Shown here: positions 54,370-64,000 of the stretch, in pieces | How positions within the stretch are numbered: the stretch's first letter is position 1 | Layout of the letters: every line of letters begins with the position of its first letter | Origin: Desulfovibrio sp. A2 | GTDB taxonomy: Bacteria > Desulfobacterota > Desulfovibrionia > Desulfovibrionales > Desulfovibrionaceae | Length of the DNA stretch: 64,000 nt | Direction: 5' to 3' | Assembly: GCF_000226255.1 (NCBI RefSeq) | Contig: NZ_AGFG01000044.1 | Location: 8,993 to 72,992, forward strand | Notes under the pieces: model-generated | What the model was told of the DNA's origin: nothing | Seen by the model: only the letters and a program-made list of their open reading frames with translations | Databases searched by the model: none | Position numbers and translations under genes: made by a program

Positions 54370-55362
54370 ATGTCCCGTGCCGCCGCATCCGCCGTCCCCG
54401 CCCTCCCCCCGCGCGTGCTGGCAGAAGGCTCCTTATGCGCCCTGGGCGCGGGGCTGGCCTGGGGGCTGGTGTTCATCGTGCCTCTGCTGCTGGGCGACTA
54501 CCCGCCCGCCCTGCTCTCGTTCGGCCGGTACACGGCGTTCGGGGCCATCGCGCTGGCGCTGGGCCTGCGTGACCGCGCCCGGCTGCGCCTGCTGGACCGG
54601 GCAGACTGGCTGCGCGCGCTGGAACTGGCCCTGACCGGCAACATCCTGTACTATCTGTGCCTTTCCGCAGCCATCCAGCTTGCGGACGCGCCCCTGCCCA
54701 CGGTGATCATCGGCACCTTGCCCATCATCATCGCCATCATCTCCAACCTGCGCGACCGGCGGCTGCGCTGGAGGCGGCTGGCCCCGCCGCTGGCGGCCAT
54801 CACCGCCGGGGTGCTGCTGGTGAACCGCCACGAAATCGACCGCCTCGGCTTCGACCGGCCCATGGCCGACTATCTGACCGGCGTGGCGCTGGCCTGGGGG
54901 GCCGTGGCCTGCTGGACGTGGTACCCGCTGCGCAACAGCCAGTGGCTGGCGCAGCGCCCGCACCTGGGGTCGGGGCTGTGGGCCACGGCGCAGGGGCTGG
55001 CCACCCTGCCGCCCGCGCTGCTGGGCATGGCCTGCGCCATGGCGTGGTACGCCCTTGCCGGGAACGGGGCGGGCGGTGGGTTCGCCGCCCCGCTGGGCCC
55101 CCGGCCGTGGACCTTCGTGGGACTGATGTTCACCCTGGGGCTGCTGGCCTCGTGGCTGGGCACCACCCTGTGGAACCGGGCCAGCCGCCTGCTGCCCGCC
55201 GGGCTCGCTGGGCAGCTGATGGTCTGCGAGACGCTGGCCGCCCTGGCCTACGCCTATTGCTGGCGGGGCGAAGCGCCGGACCCCGGCAGCCTTGGCGGCG
55301 TGGCCCTGCTGATGGCCGGTCTGCTGCTGGGGCTGCGCGCCTTCCGGTCCGGACACCACTGA
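54370..55362 (+). CDS. EamA/DMT-family transporter
   Basis: Predicted exporter, 330 aa with about ten hydrophobic segments. AGLAWGLVFIVPLLLGDYP and the second-repeat WYPLRNSQWL are DMT-like; the protein resembles the multidrug/amino-acid efflux group. GCAGGAG lies 5 bases before the ATG. It follows the AraC gene by 225 bases, consistent with local control. Distinct in sequence from the exporter at 30284. Confidence 0.86.
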   Translation: MSRAAASAVPALPPRVLAEGSLCALGAGLAWGLVFIVPLLLGDYPPALLSFGRYTAFGAIALALGLRDRARLRLLDRADWLRALELALTGNILYYLCLSAAIQLADAPLPTVIIGTLPIIIAIISNLRDRRLRWRRLAPPLAAITAGVLLVNRHEIDRLGFDRPMADYLTGVALAWGAVACWTWYPLRNSQWLAQRPHLGSGLWATAQGLATLPPALLGMACAMAWYALAGNGAGGGFAAPLGPRPWTFVGLMFTLGLLASWLGTTLWNRASRLLPAGLAGQLMVCETLAALAYAYCWRGEAPDPGSLGGVALLMAGLLLGLRAFRSGHH

Positions 55363-55525
55363 CCCGGCACCGTTGAGGGGCGGCATCTGTAGAGGACATT
55401 GACGGGCGGCAACCCGGCCGTTCCCGCTCCCCGGCCACGCCACCCGGCCTTCTTGCCGCTTCGTCCGCCGCCCCTTGCGCCGCGGCGCGCCCCCCCCCGT
55501 CGGCCAGGCAAATCCGCCAGACGCG

Positions 55526-55553
55526 AAAACGGCGGCACGCACGCGTGCCGCCG
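55526..55553 (-). terminator. Terminator of the bacterioferritin gene
   Basis: On the minus strand CGGCGGCACG and its complement form a hairpin followed by TTTTCG. About 50 bases past the bacterioferritin stop. Confidence 0.75.
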
Positions 55554-55603
55554 TATGGCGCAATGCAAAACCACGGCCCTTGGGGCCGCAACCGCAGCCG
55601 GGG

Positions 55604-56209
55604 CTAGCCCGCCGCGGCGCCGCCCTTGCTGATCAGGAAACCCTTGGTGGAAGGACCGGTGGAGGCGGAGGTGCCCGCGATCTTCGACAGGAAGGTGTCG
55701 CCCAGGGTTCTCAGGTGCTCGCCCACGTTGTCGAAGTAGTTGAAGTGGGTCTGTTCCTCTTCGATGATGGTCTCGAACAGCTTCATGCTGATGCTGTCGC
55801 CGTTTTCACGACACACCAGCAGGAACTGGTTGTAGAAGTCGATGGTGTCGTCCTCGAGCCCGGCGTCGTAGGGGAAGATGGCCCGCACGTCCTGGCCCTT
55901 GACCAGTTCGCCGTCGCGGTCGGTGCACGGTTCGCCGCCCAGTTCCTTGATGCGTTCCGCGAACATCTCGGCGTGGCGCATCTCGTCGATGGCGATGAGC
56001 TTCATGTTGGCCGCCAGTTCGCCGTAGTCCATGTTGTCCAGCCCGTAGTGCTGGTTCATGTACTGGGTGATGGCGTTCAGTTCCATGGCGCGCGCCTTGT
56101 TCAGCACTTCGATGACCTTGGCCTTGCGGGCTTCGCGCGGGGAGGGCGCCGCCGTGGGTTTGGCGGGCTTCGCGGGCTTGGCCTTTGCCGGTTTCGTCGC
56201 CTTGTTCAT
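55604..56209 (-). CDS. bfr: Bacterioferritin
   Basis: Iron-storage 24-mer subunit with a ferroxidase centre, 201 aa. Ligands align as E43, E76 and H79 (DEMRHAE), with E152 and H155 (EEEQTH) in the second pair; M77 in the same motif is the expected haem-ligating Met. An N-terminal 28-residue Lys/Pro/Ala extension (KPAKAKPAKPAKP) and a C-terminal tail exceed the E. coli length of about 158. AAAGGAG lies 7 bases before the ATG and a Fur-like site just upstream. Confidence 0.94.
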   Translation of the reverse strand: MNKATKPAKAKPAKPAKPTAAPSPREARKAKVIEVLNKARAMELNAITQYMNQHYGLDNMDYGELAANMKLIAIDEMRHAEMFAERIKELGGEPCTDRDGELVKGQDVRAIFPYDAGLEDDTIDFYNQFLLVCRENGDSISMKLFETIIEEEQTHFNYFDNVGEHLRTLGDTFLSKIAGTSASTGPSTKGFLISKGGAAAG

Positions 56210-56228
56210 GCGTCCACTCCTTTGCTTC

Positions 56229-56246
56229 GATTATGATTTTACTATC
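56229..56246 (-). promoter_or_regulatory. Fur-box-like site upstream of bacterioferritin
   Basis: On the minus strand GATAGTAAAATCATAATC, close to the Fur consensus GATAATGATAATCATTATC with one base missing, 20 bases before the ATG. It is the most AT-rich spot in this gap (56210-56534), which otherwise holds GCGGACCCGG-type repeats and no gene. Confidence 0.5.
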
Positions 56247-56534
56247 GCGGGGTTGGCCGCCTTGCCCCCGGCATACCACAGGCATGAACCTGGCGCATCA
56301 ATTTCGTGCGCGTGCGGCTCTGCCCACGCACGACGCCAAACCCCGGCGCCGGTCCGGCGCGGACCCGGCGCGGACCCGGTGCGGACAGGCCCATCCCGTC
56401 CGCCGGTTGTGTGATCACCTTCAGCAGTCCGCATATTTTCATCTCGCCTCGCGTACGGTTTCGCGTATACTCTCCACACGCACCATCTTGCGCCGCGTCC
56501 CGCGCGGCGTGCCACCCGCGCACGGGGAGCCGCC

Positions 56535-59423
<2,889 letters not shown>

Positions 59424-59459
59424 CCCGACCCTGAAATTCCGAAAACCCCACGGGTTCGG

Positions 59460-60179
59460 CTACAGGTGGCGCAGCAGGTCCAGCGGGTGGGACAGCAGCA
59501 CCGCCGCCCCGCTCTCGCGCAGTTCCGCCTCGCCCCGGAAGCCCCACAGGCAGCCCACGGCCAGCATTCCCGCGCCGTGGGCGGTACGCATGTCCACGTT
59601 GCTGTCGCCCACGAAGGCCGCGTTCGCCGGGTCCACCCCCAGCGCGCGGGCCGTGGCCACCGCCGCCGCCGGGTCCGGCTTGCGGGGCACGCCGGGGCGC
59701 GCCCCGGCCACCACCGCGAACGGACCCAGCGGAACATCGTCGCCCGCCGCATCCCCCATCCCGCCCTCCGCGCCTTCCCCCGCGCCTCCGAAGAAGCTTC
59801 CCACCATCAGGCGGGTGAAGGCGTGCGGCTTGTTGGACAGCACACCCAAGGGCAGTCCGGTGGGGGCCAGCGCGGCCAGCAGCTCGGGTATGCCGGGGTA
59901 GGGGCCGGTCTTGGCCGACCAGCGCGCGCCGTATTCCTCGCGCATGCGGGCCACCAGCGCGGCCACGGCCTTGTCGGCAGCGCCGCCGGGCGGGATGCCG
60001 GGCGGCAGCGCGCGGCGGAACAGGGTTTCCACGCCGTCGCCCACGAAATGGCGGTAGGCGTCCACGGGGTGCGCGGAAAGTCCCTCGGCCAGCAGGCAGG
60101 CGTTGGCCGCGTCGGCCAGGTCCTCCAGCGTGTCCAGCAGGGTGCCGTCAAGGTCGAAGATGATGGCGCGTATGGGCAT
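59460..60179 (-). CDS. HAD-family phosphatase (phosphoglycolate phosphatase-like)
   Basis: Predicted to hydrolyse 2-phosphoglycolate or a related phosphate; 239 aa. The HAD nucleophile motif is IIFDLDGTLLDT, motif II LGVLSNKP, and motif III KPDP...VGDSNVDMRTAHGAGM. A Gly-rich insertion (about 130-150, GGAGEGAEGGMG) lies between motifs. The ATG at 60179 has GGTGAGG upstream; a GTG three codons earlier is less likely. The gph name is probable but not certain. Confidence 0.88.
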   Translation of the reverse strand: MPIRAIIFDLDGTLLDTLEDLADAANACLLAEGLSAHPVDAYRHFVGDGVETLFRRALPPGIPPGGAADKAVAALVARMREEYGARWSAKTGPYPGIPELLAALAPTGLPLGVLSNKPHAFTRLMVGSFFGGAGEGAEGGMGDAAGDDVPLGPFAVVAGARPGVPRKPDPAAAVATARALGVDPANAAFVGDSNVDMRTAHGAGMLAVGCLWGFRGEAELRESGAAVLLSHPLDLLRHL

Positions 60180-60768
60180 GGGCCTCACCTACCGCGTCCG
60201 AAGCGGCCTGTACAGACCGGGCGAAGCCGGAGCGACCGGCGTGGAACCGGCCGCGCCAGGCGCTCGCGCCGCTCCGGGCTGAACGCCGGATTCCTTGCTG
60301 CCGTGTAAAGAAAGCTGACACCCCGCTCTGGCTGCGTGCTTCCTGCGCCAACCGCAACCATCAAAACACCCGGAGTGAGCTTGCAACATTCCGGTTTTAA
60401 ACAACTCTCCACAACGAGCAGCGCGCGCCATCCGCACACCGCCACACCGCAATGCGCAGCCGGTCCAGTTGCACTGCTCCGCACCGCGCGCGCCAACGTG
60501 GCGGTATTGGCCGACTGGCGGGCCGTTGCAAAGATTCCGGACAGCCGCGCCCCCCTCCCCCCCTGTCACGCCCCAAGGGCCTCGCCGCAGCCTGGACGCC
60601 ATCACAAAAAAATCATTTATTTCGGCGTAGTATATAAAACATGCTGGTCTCGTTCGTTTTGGCACAACCATTGCTCTTCCCGGTGCGTCCCACTGCGCCG
60701 CGAGGGGTGCATGGGGGCGGAGGCTGGGTAAAGGGTATGCATCACGCATCGTGTTTCACGGAGGAACC
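60180..60768. other. Regulatory gap upstream of the sulfite exporter operon
   Basis: 589 bases, divergent. It contains a sigma-54 promoter at 60660 and two similar upstream motifs, TTGCAACATTCCGG (60381-60394) and TTGCAAAGATTCCGG (60526-60540), 146 bases apart, which could be activator sites. They differ from the TGC-N6-GCA palindromes of the lyase locus. No gene. Confidence 0.6.
60660..60675 (+). promoter_or_regulatory. Sigma-54 promoter of the TauE operon
   Basis: TGGCACAACCATTGCT, an essentially perfect match (TGGCAC at -24, TTGCT at -12, GG-N10-GC). Predicted start near 60687, 82 bases before the ATG. Confidence 0.88.
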
Positions 60769-62016
60769 ATGAGCTTTCCAAGACAAGTCTTCGAATTCCT
60801 GAAGGCGAGCTCCATCGCCCACGCGCAGTGGGATATCGAGGTGTCCACGTCCATCATCAAGAACCGGAAGAAACTGATCATCCTCGGCATCCTGCTGCTG
60901 CCGATCCTGATGTTCAGCTTCGCCGAGGCGGGCTCCATGCTGGGCAGCAAGACCGCCTACGCGCCCGCGTTCTACTCCACCAAGATCTTCCTGGTCTCCA
61001 TCGCCGTGGGCCTGGCCGCCGGCCTGATCACCGGCTGCATCGGCGCGGGCGGCGGCTTCATCATCACGCCAGCGCTCATGGCCGCCGGGGTCAAGGGCAT
61101 CCTTGCGGTGGGCACGGACCTGTTCCACATCTTCGCCAAGGCCATCATGGGCACCACGGTGCACAAGAAGCTGGGCAACGTGTCGGTGAAGCTGGCCATC
61201 GCCTTCCTGGTGGGGTCCGGCGCGGGCACGTTCATCGGCGGGGCCATCAACAAGGGCCTGTACAACAAGGACCCGCTGCTGTCGGAAATGTTCATCAGCT
61301 CCATCTACGCGGTGCTGCTGGGCTTTCTGGGCTTCTACGCCCTGTTCGACTTCATCAAGTCCAGCAAGTCCGGCGGCGGCGGTGACGCCCACGGCGGCAG
61401 CAGCGGGGCCACCGGCCTGTCCGTCAAGCTGCAGGCCATGAACGTGCCGCCCATGATCACCTTCGACGAAGACCTCGTGCCCGGCGGCCGCCGCATTTCC
61501 GGCTGGATCGTCGCCGCGGGCGGCGTGGTGGTGGGCATCCTGGCGGCCATCATGGGCGTGGGCGGCGGCTTCATCACCTTCCCCATGTTCGTGTACATCT
61601 TCGGTGTGTCCTCCATGACCACCGTAGGCACCGACATCCTGCAGATCATCTTCACCGCCGGTCTCGGCGCCATCGCCCAGTACGCCATCTACGGTTACGT
61701 GTTCTACACCCTGGCCATGGGCATGCTGATCGGCTCGCTGCTGGGCATCCAGGTGGGCGCGCTGACCACCAAGGTGGTCAAGGGCATCCACATTCGCGGC
61801 TTCTACGCCATGTCGATCATCGCGGGCTTCATCAACCGCGTGGCCACCCTGCCCAAGAAGATGGTGGAACTGGAAATGATCTCCATGCCCAAGGAACTGG
61901 TTGCCAACATCGAATTCGTGGGCAACATCGTGTTCTGGGTGGTGGTTGCCATCTTCGGCGCCTGGGTGTTCGGCAAGTTCTTCGCCAACATCGGCAAGCT
62001 GAGAGCGGAGGCGTAA
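60769..62016 (+). CDS. TauE/SafE-family sulfite (or organosulfonate/anion) exporter
   Basis: Inner-membrane exporter of 415 aa with about eight to nine membrane segments. The two TauE repeats show GLITGCIGAGGGFIITPALMAAG...GTDLFH and GILAAIMGVGGGFITFPMFVYIFG...TVGTDILQII. A hydrophilic Gly-rich loop separates them (about 200-245, KSGGGGDAHGG). In sulfonate and sulfate reducers this family is linked to sulfite or sulfoacetate efflux. CGGAGG precedes the ATG by 4 bases. The next gene follows after one base and is probably a partner. Confidence 0.92.
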   Translation: MSFPRQVFEFLKASSIAHAQWDIEVSTSIIKNRKKLIILGILLLPILMFSFAEAGSMLGSKTAYAPAFYSTKIFLVSIAVGLAAGLITGCIGAGGGFIITPALMAAGVKGILAVGTDLFHIFAKAIMGTTVHKKLGNVSVKLAIAFLVGSGAGTFIGGAINKGLYNKDPLLSEMFISSIYAVLLGFLGFYALFDFIKSSKSGGGGDAHGGSSGATGLSVKLQAMNVPPMITFDEDLVPGGRRISGWIVAAGGVVVGILAAIMGVGGGFITFPMFVYIFGVSSMTTVGTDILQIIFTAGLGAIAQYAIYGYVFYTLAMGMLIGSLLGIQVGALTTKVVKGIHIRGFYAMSIIAGFINRVATLPKKMVELEMISMPKELVANIEFVGNIVFWVVVAIFGAWVFGKFFANIGKLRAEA

Positions 62017-62017
62017 C

Positions 62018-62737
62018 ATGCTTATCCACAGCAAGAGCAGTTTCATGAAGGGCCTTCTGCTGATGGGCTCCTTCTGCGCGGTCTTCTTCCTGATCTTCAT
62101 GCCCCTGTTCCCCGGTGACGGCGGCAAGGCCCTGAACGGCCTGGAATACTCGGACGACCTGTTCAACAAGCTGTCCAAGGGTTCCTCCTACTTCATCCCC
62201 GAAGTGCAGAAGCGCATCGAACCGCTGAAGGGCAAGGCCGTCGAGGTGTCCTACACCTCCAAGAAGGCCGCCGATGCCGCCAAGGTGTTCACCGCCGCGG
62301 GCGTCACCGCCACCGCGGAAGGCACCACCCTGAAGGTGCAGGGCGACCTGGGCACCCTGCTGGCCGCCGCCGTGGTCGATGCCGACGCCATGTACAAGAA
62401 CGACGGCAAGGCCGTTGCGGCCCGCTACGCCGGGATGGACCACATGGTGGTCATGGAAGCGTGGTGGGAAGGCCTGAACCCCATGATCAAGGCCCTGCAG
62501 AAGAACAAGATGGTGGAAGAAGCCAACGTCGTGGACGCGGTGCTCAAGCGCGCCGTGGAAACCGGCTACAACTTCTACGGCATCCCGGCCGCCAAGGTCA
62601 TGGACAAGATGGGCGTGATGGTCGGCCTGCTGATCTTCTACGTGCTGTACACCGTGTGGTACGGCTTCGCCATCTTCGAACTGTTCGACGGCGTCGGCCT
62701 GACCATGAAGAAGTCCAAGATCAAGCAGGAAGCATAG
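62018..62737 (+). CDS. Membrane protein partner of the TauE exporter, 239 aa, function unknown
   Basis: I recognise no family. A membrane segment at about 11-30, a soluble region of about 165 residues with an alternating Ala/Lys alpha-beta pattern (KGKAVEVSYTSKKAADAAKVF; TLLAAAVVDADAMYKNDG), then a second membrane segment at about 203-225 (GVMVGLLIFYVLYTVWYGFAIF). The soluble region is probably periplasmic. AGCGGAGG overlaps the exporter 3' end just before the ATG, so the two are translationally linked. May couple, gate or stabilise the exporter. Confidence 0.8.
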   Translation: MLIHSKSSFMKGLLLMGSFCAVFFLIFMPLFPGDGGKALNGLEYSDDLFNKLSKGSSYFIPEVQKRIEPLKGKAVEVSYTSKKAADAAKVFTAAGVTATAEGTTLKVQGDLGTLLAAAVVDADAMYKNDGKAVAARYAGMDHMVVMEAWWEGLNPMIKALQKNKMVEEANVVDAVLKRAVETGYNFYGIPAAKVMDKMGVMVGLLIFYVLYTVWYGFAIFELFDGVGLTMKKSKIKQEA

Positions 62738-62759
62738 CCTCCTGTCCGAGACGGCACCC

Positions 62760-62800
62760 AAGGCCCCTTCGCCCCCCCGGCGAAGGGGCCTTTCCGTTTT
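62760..62800 (+). terminator. Intrinsic terminator of the TauE operon
   Basis: Perfect 14-base stem AAGGCCCCTTCGCC with its complement, 5-base C loop, then TTTCCGTTTT. The rest of the gap to 63116 shows no gene or clear promoter. Confidence 0.9.
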
Positions 62801-63116
62801 CCTCGTCCGCGCCCGCCGCGCCGCGCCATCCCCCGCCACTCCCGCCTTTGGCCCCGGTTCACCTGCCGCCTCGCTCGCCTCTCGGCATCCTGCTGTTGCG
62901 ACGCGTGTGTTTCGTGCTATGACGATGGTACTTGCCCGCGTTTCCGTCGCGCGTCGCAGGCGCCTGCCCCGCGACCTTCCACATCTTTCCCACGCGGGCC
63001 CTGGCATTCCGGCCCATGCGGGGCCCTCCGCGCCCCGCTCCACCCTGCCGTCCCGCCGTCCGGCCTTACCGCCAGGCGGACCGGCGAGGCACACCCTCAT
63101 CCGCAAGGAGAACGCC

Positions 63117-63833
63117 ATGCCGTCCAATTTCACCCGTCGCTGTTTCATGTCCCTGTGCGCCTCCGCCGCCGTCGTGGCGGCGGGCACCCGCCTGCTTGGC
63201 CCCACCGTTGCCCACGCCGCCGACGCCCCCGACGCCTTTCCCATGCCGCCGCTGCCCTACCCCGAAAACGGGCTGGAACCCGCCATCAGCGCGCGCACCA
63301 TCTCGTTCCACTACGGCAAGCACACGGCGGCCTACTACGGCAACATGAACAAGGCCGTGGCAGGCACCCCCATGGCCAGCATGAAGCTGGAAGAACTGGT
63401 CAAATCCGTGGCGGGCGACCCGGCCAAGGCCGCGCTGTTCAACAACGCCGCCCAGTCCTGGAACCACACCTTCTACTGGGCGGGCATGAAGCCCGGCGGC
63501 GGCGGCACGCCCCCCGCCAAGGTGGCCGACGCCCTGTCCGCCGCCTTCGGCTCCGTGGACGCCTGCGTCACCCAGCTTTCCGACGCCGCCAAAACCCAGT
63601 TCGCCAGCGGCTGGGCCTGGCTGGTCAAGGGCCGCGAAGGCGGCAAGGACGTGCTGAAGGTGCTGAAGACCGGCAACGCCGACACCCCCCTCACCCAGGG
63701 TTATACCCCCATCCTCACCATCGACGTGTGGGAACACGCCTACTACCTGGACTACCAGAACAAGCGCCCCGACTACGTCCAGGCCTTCTTCGACAAGCTG
63801 GTGAACTGGGATGAAGTGGCCAAGCGATTGTAG
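63117..63833 (+). CDS. sodB: Exported iron (or manganese) superoxide dismutase
   Basis: Removes superoxide; 238 aa with metal ligands H65, H117, D203 and H207 (SFHYGKH, WNHTFYW, DVWEHAYY). A twin-arginine-type leader TRRCFMSLCASAAVVAAG with R7-R8 and cleavage near AHAAD (residue 35) predicts Tat export, so the enzyme acts in the periplasm. The GGGGTPP loop matches the Fe-type family. AAGGAG lies 6 bases before the ATG. Followed by dispersed hairpin copy 3. Confidence 0.93.
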   Translation: MPSNFTRRCFMSLCASAAVVAAGTRLLGPTVAHAADAPDAFPMPPLPYPENGLEPAISARTISFHYGKHTAAYYGNMNKAVAGTPMASMKLEELVKSVAGDPAKAALFNNAAQSWNHTFYWAGMKPGGGGTPPAKVADALSAAFGSVDACVTQLSDAAKTQFASGWAWLVKGREGGKDVLKVLKTGNADTPLTQGYTPILTIDVWEHAYYLDYQNKRPDYVQAFFDKLVNWDEVAKRL

Positions 63834-63855
63834 AAAAAGATTTTTAAAGAGAATC

Positions 63856-63910
63856 GGGGAGGGGACCTTTTAAAAAAGGTCTCCCTCCCCGAACCCCACC
63901 CCCCCAAACC
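63856..63910 (+). repeat. Dispersed G/C hairpin element, copy 3 (terminator-like)
   Basis: GGGGAGGGGACCTTTT with the complementary AAAAAAGGTCTCCCTCCCC, then GAACCCCACCCCCCCAAACC. Closest to copy 1 at 4620. It begins 23 bases after the superoxide dismutase stop. The remaining 90 bases to the window end hold no recognisable gene. Confidence 0.82.
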
Positions 63911-64000
63911 TTTAGTTAGGGGCCAGCTAATCGCGAGAGCCGGGCGAACAAACAACCTCTTCTGTCAGCTAGCCCCACAATCGAAAAGTTTTGGAAGATG

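Overview
The window is a high-GC segment (coding third positions are overwhelmingly G or C) whose gene content points to a sulfate-reducing deltaproteobacterium of the Desulfovibrio / Nitratidesulfovibrio type. The evidence is a glycyl-radical sulfonate-lyase cluster, a bacterioferritin, a Tat-exported iron superoxide dismutase, TauE-type sulfite exporter genes, small c-type cytochromes and a PurH split into two genes. The species assignment is inference. There are no phage genes, CRISPR arrays or intact insertion sequences.

Layout. 1-9692 is housekeeping: purA (cut by the left edge), a lytic transglycosylase, a small conserved protein, the AICAR-transformylase half of PurH, an RNase II/R-type nuclease, plsY and thrC. 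A MITE-like palindromic element lies at 4840-4981. 9783-24053 is the accessory centrepiece: a glycyl radical enzyme of the isethionate/dihydroxypropanesulfonate sulfite-lyase type with its activase, a short-chain dehydrogenase, a five-gene SsuABC/TauABC-like ABC importer with two different permeases and two different ATPases, a 3-hydroxyisobutyrate-dehydrogenase-like enzyme, a succinate-semialdehyde-dehydrogenase-like enzyme, and a PAS-containing sigma-54 activator. Sigma-54 promoters precede both the lyase gene and the dehydrogenase/transporter operon, each with upstream TGC-N6-GCA palindromes. My reading is one locus for uptake and anaerobic desulfonation of a C2 or C3 organosulfonate, releasing sulfite as electron acceptor; the substrate is not proven by sequence.

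24281-35000 holds the IMP-cyclohydrolase half of PurH, hflX (apparently starting at ATC), a CoA-disulfide/polysulfide reductase with rhodanese domain after a 1.4-kb gene-free gap, an EamA exporter, an Ada-like repair protein and a glycosyltransferase. 34963-38959 is a potABCD polyamine importer on the minus strand. 39767-49688 is a minus-strand series: polysaccharide deacetylase, aroE, hisG, hisI, a TrmO/class II aldolase fusion, thiL, a UvrD-like helicase and a phosphodiesterase. 49822-60179 holds a tautomerase, tRNA-Leu(UAA), two tandem small monohaem cytochromes, an AraC regulator, an EamA exporter, bacterioferritin behind a Fur-like site, a hybrid histidine kinase and a phosphoglycolate-phosphatase-like enzyme. 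60660-63833 holds a sigma-54-driven TauE/SafE exporter with a membrane partner, then the exported superoxide dismutase.

A dispersed G/C-rich hairpin family (4620, 41703 and 63856) caps three unrelated genes as terminator-like 3' elements. Most apparent genes antisense to those listed are artefacts of the high GC content and are left out.
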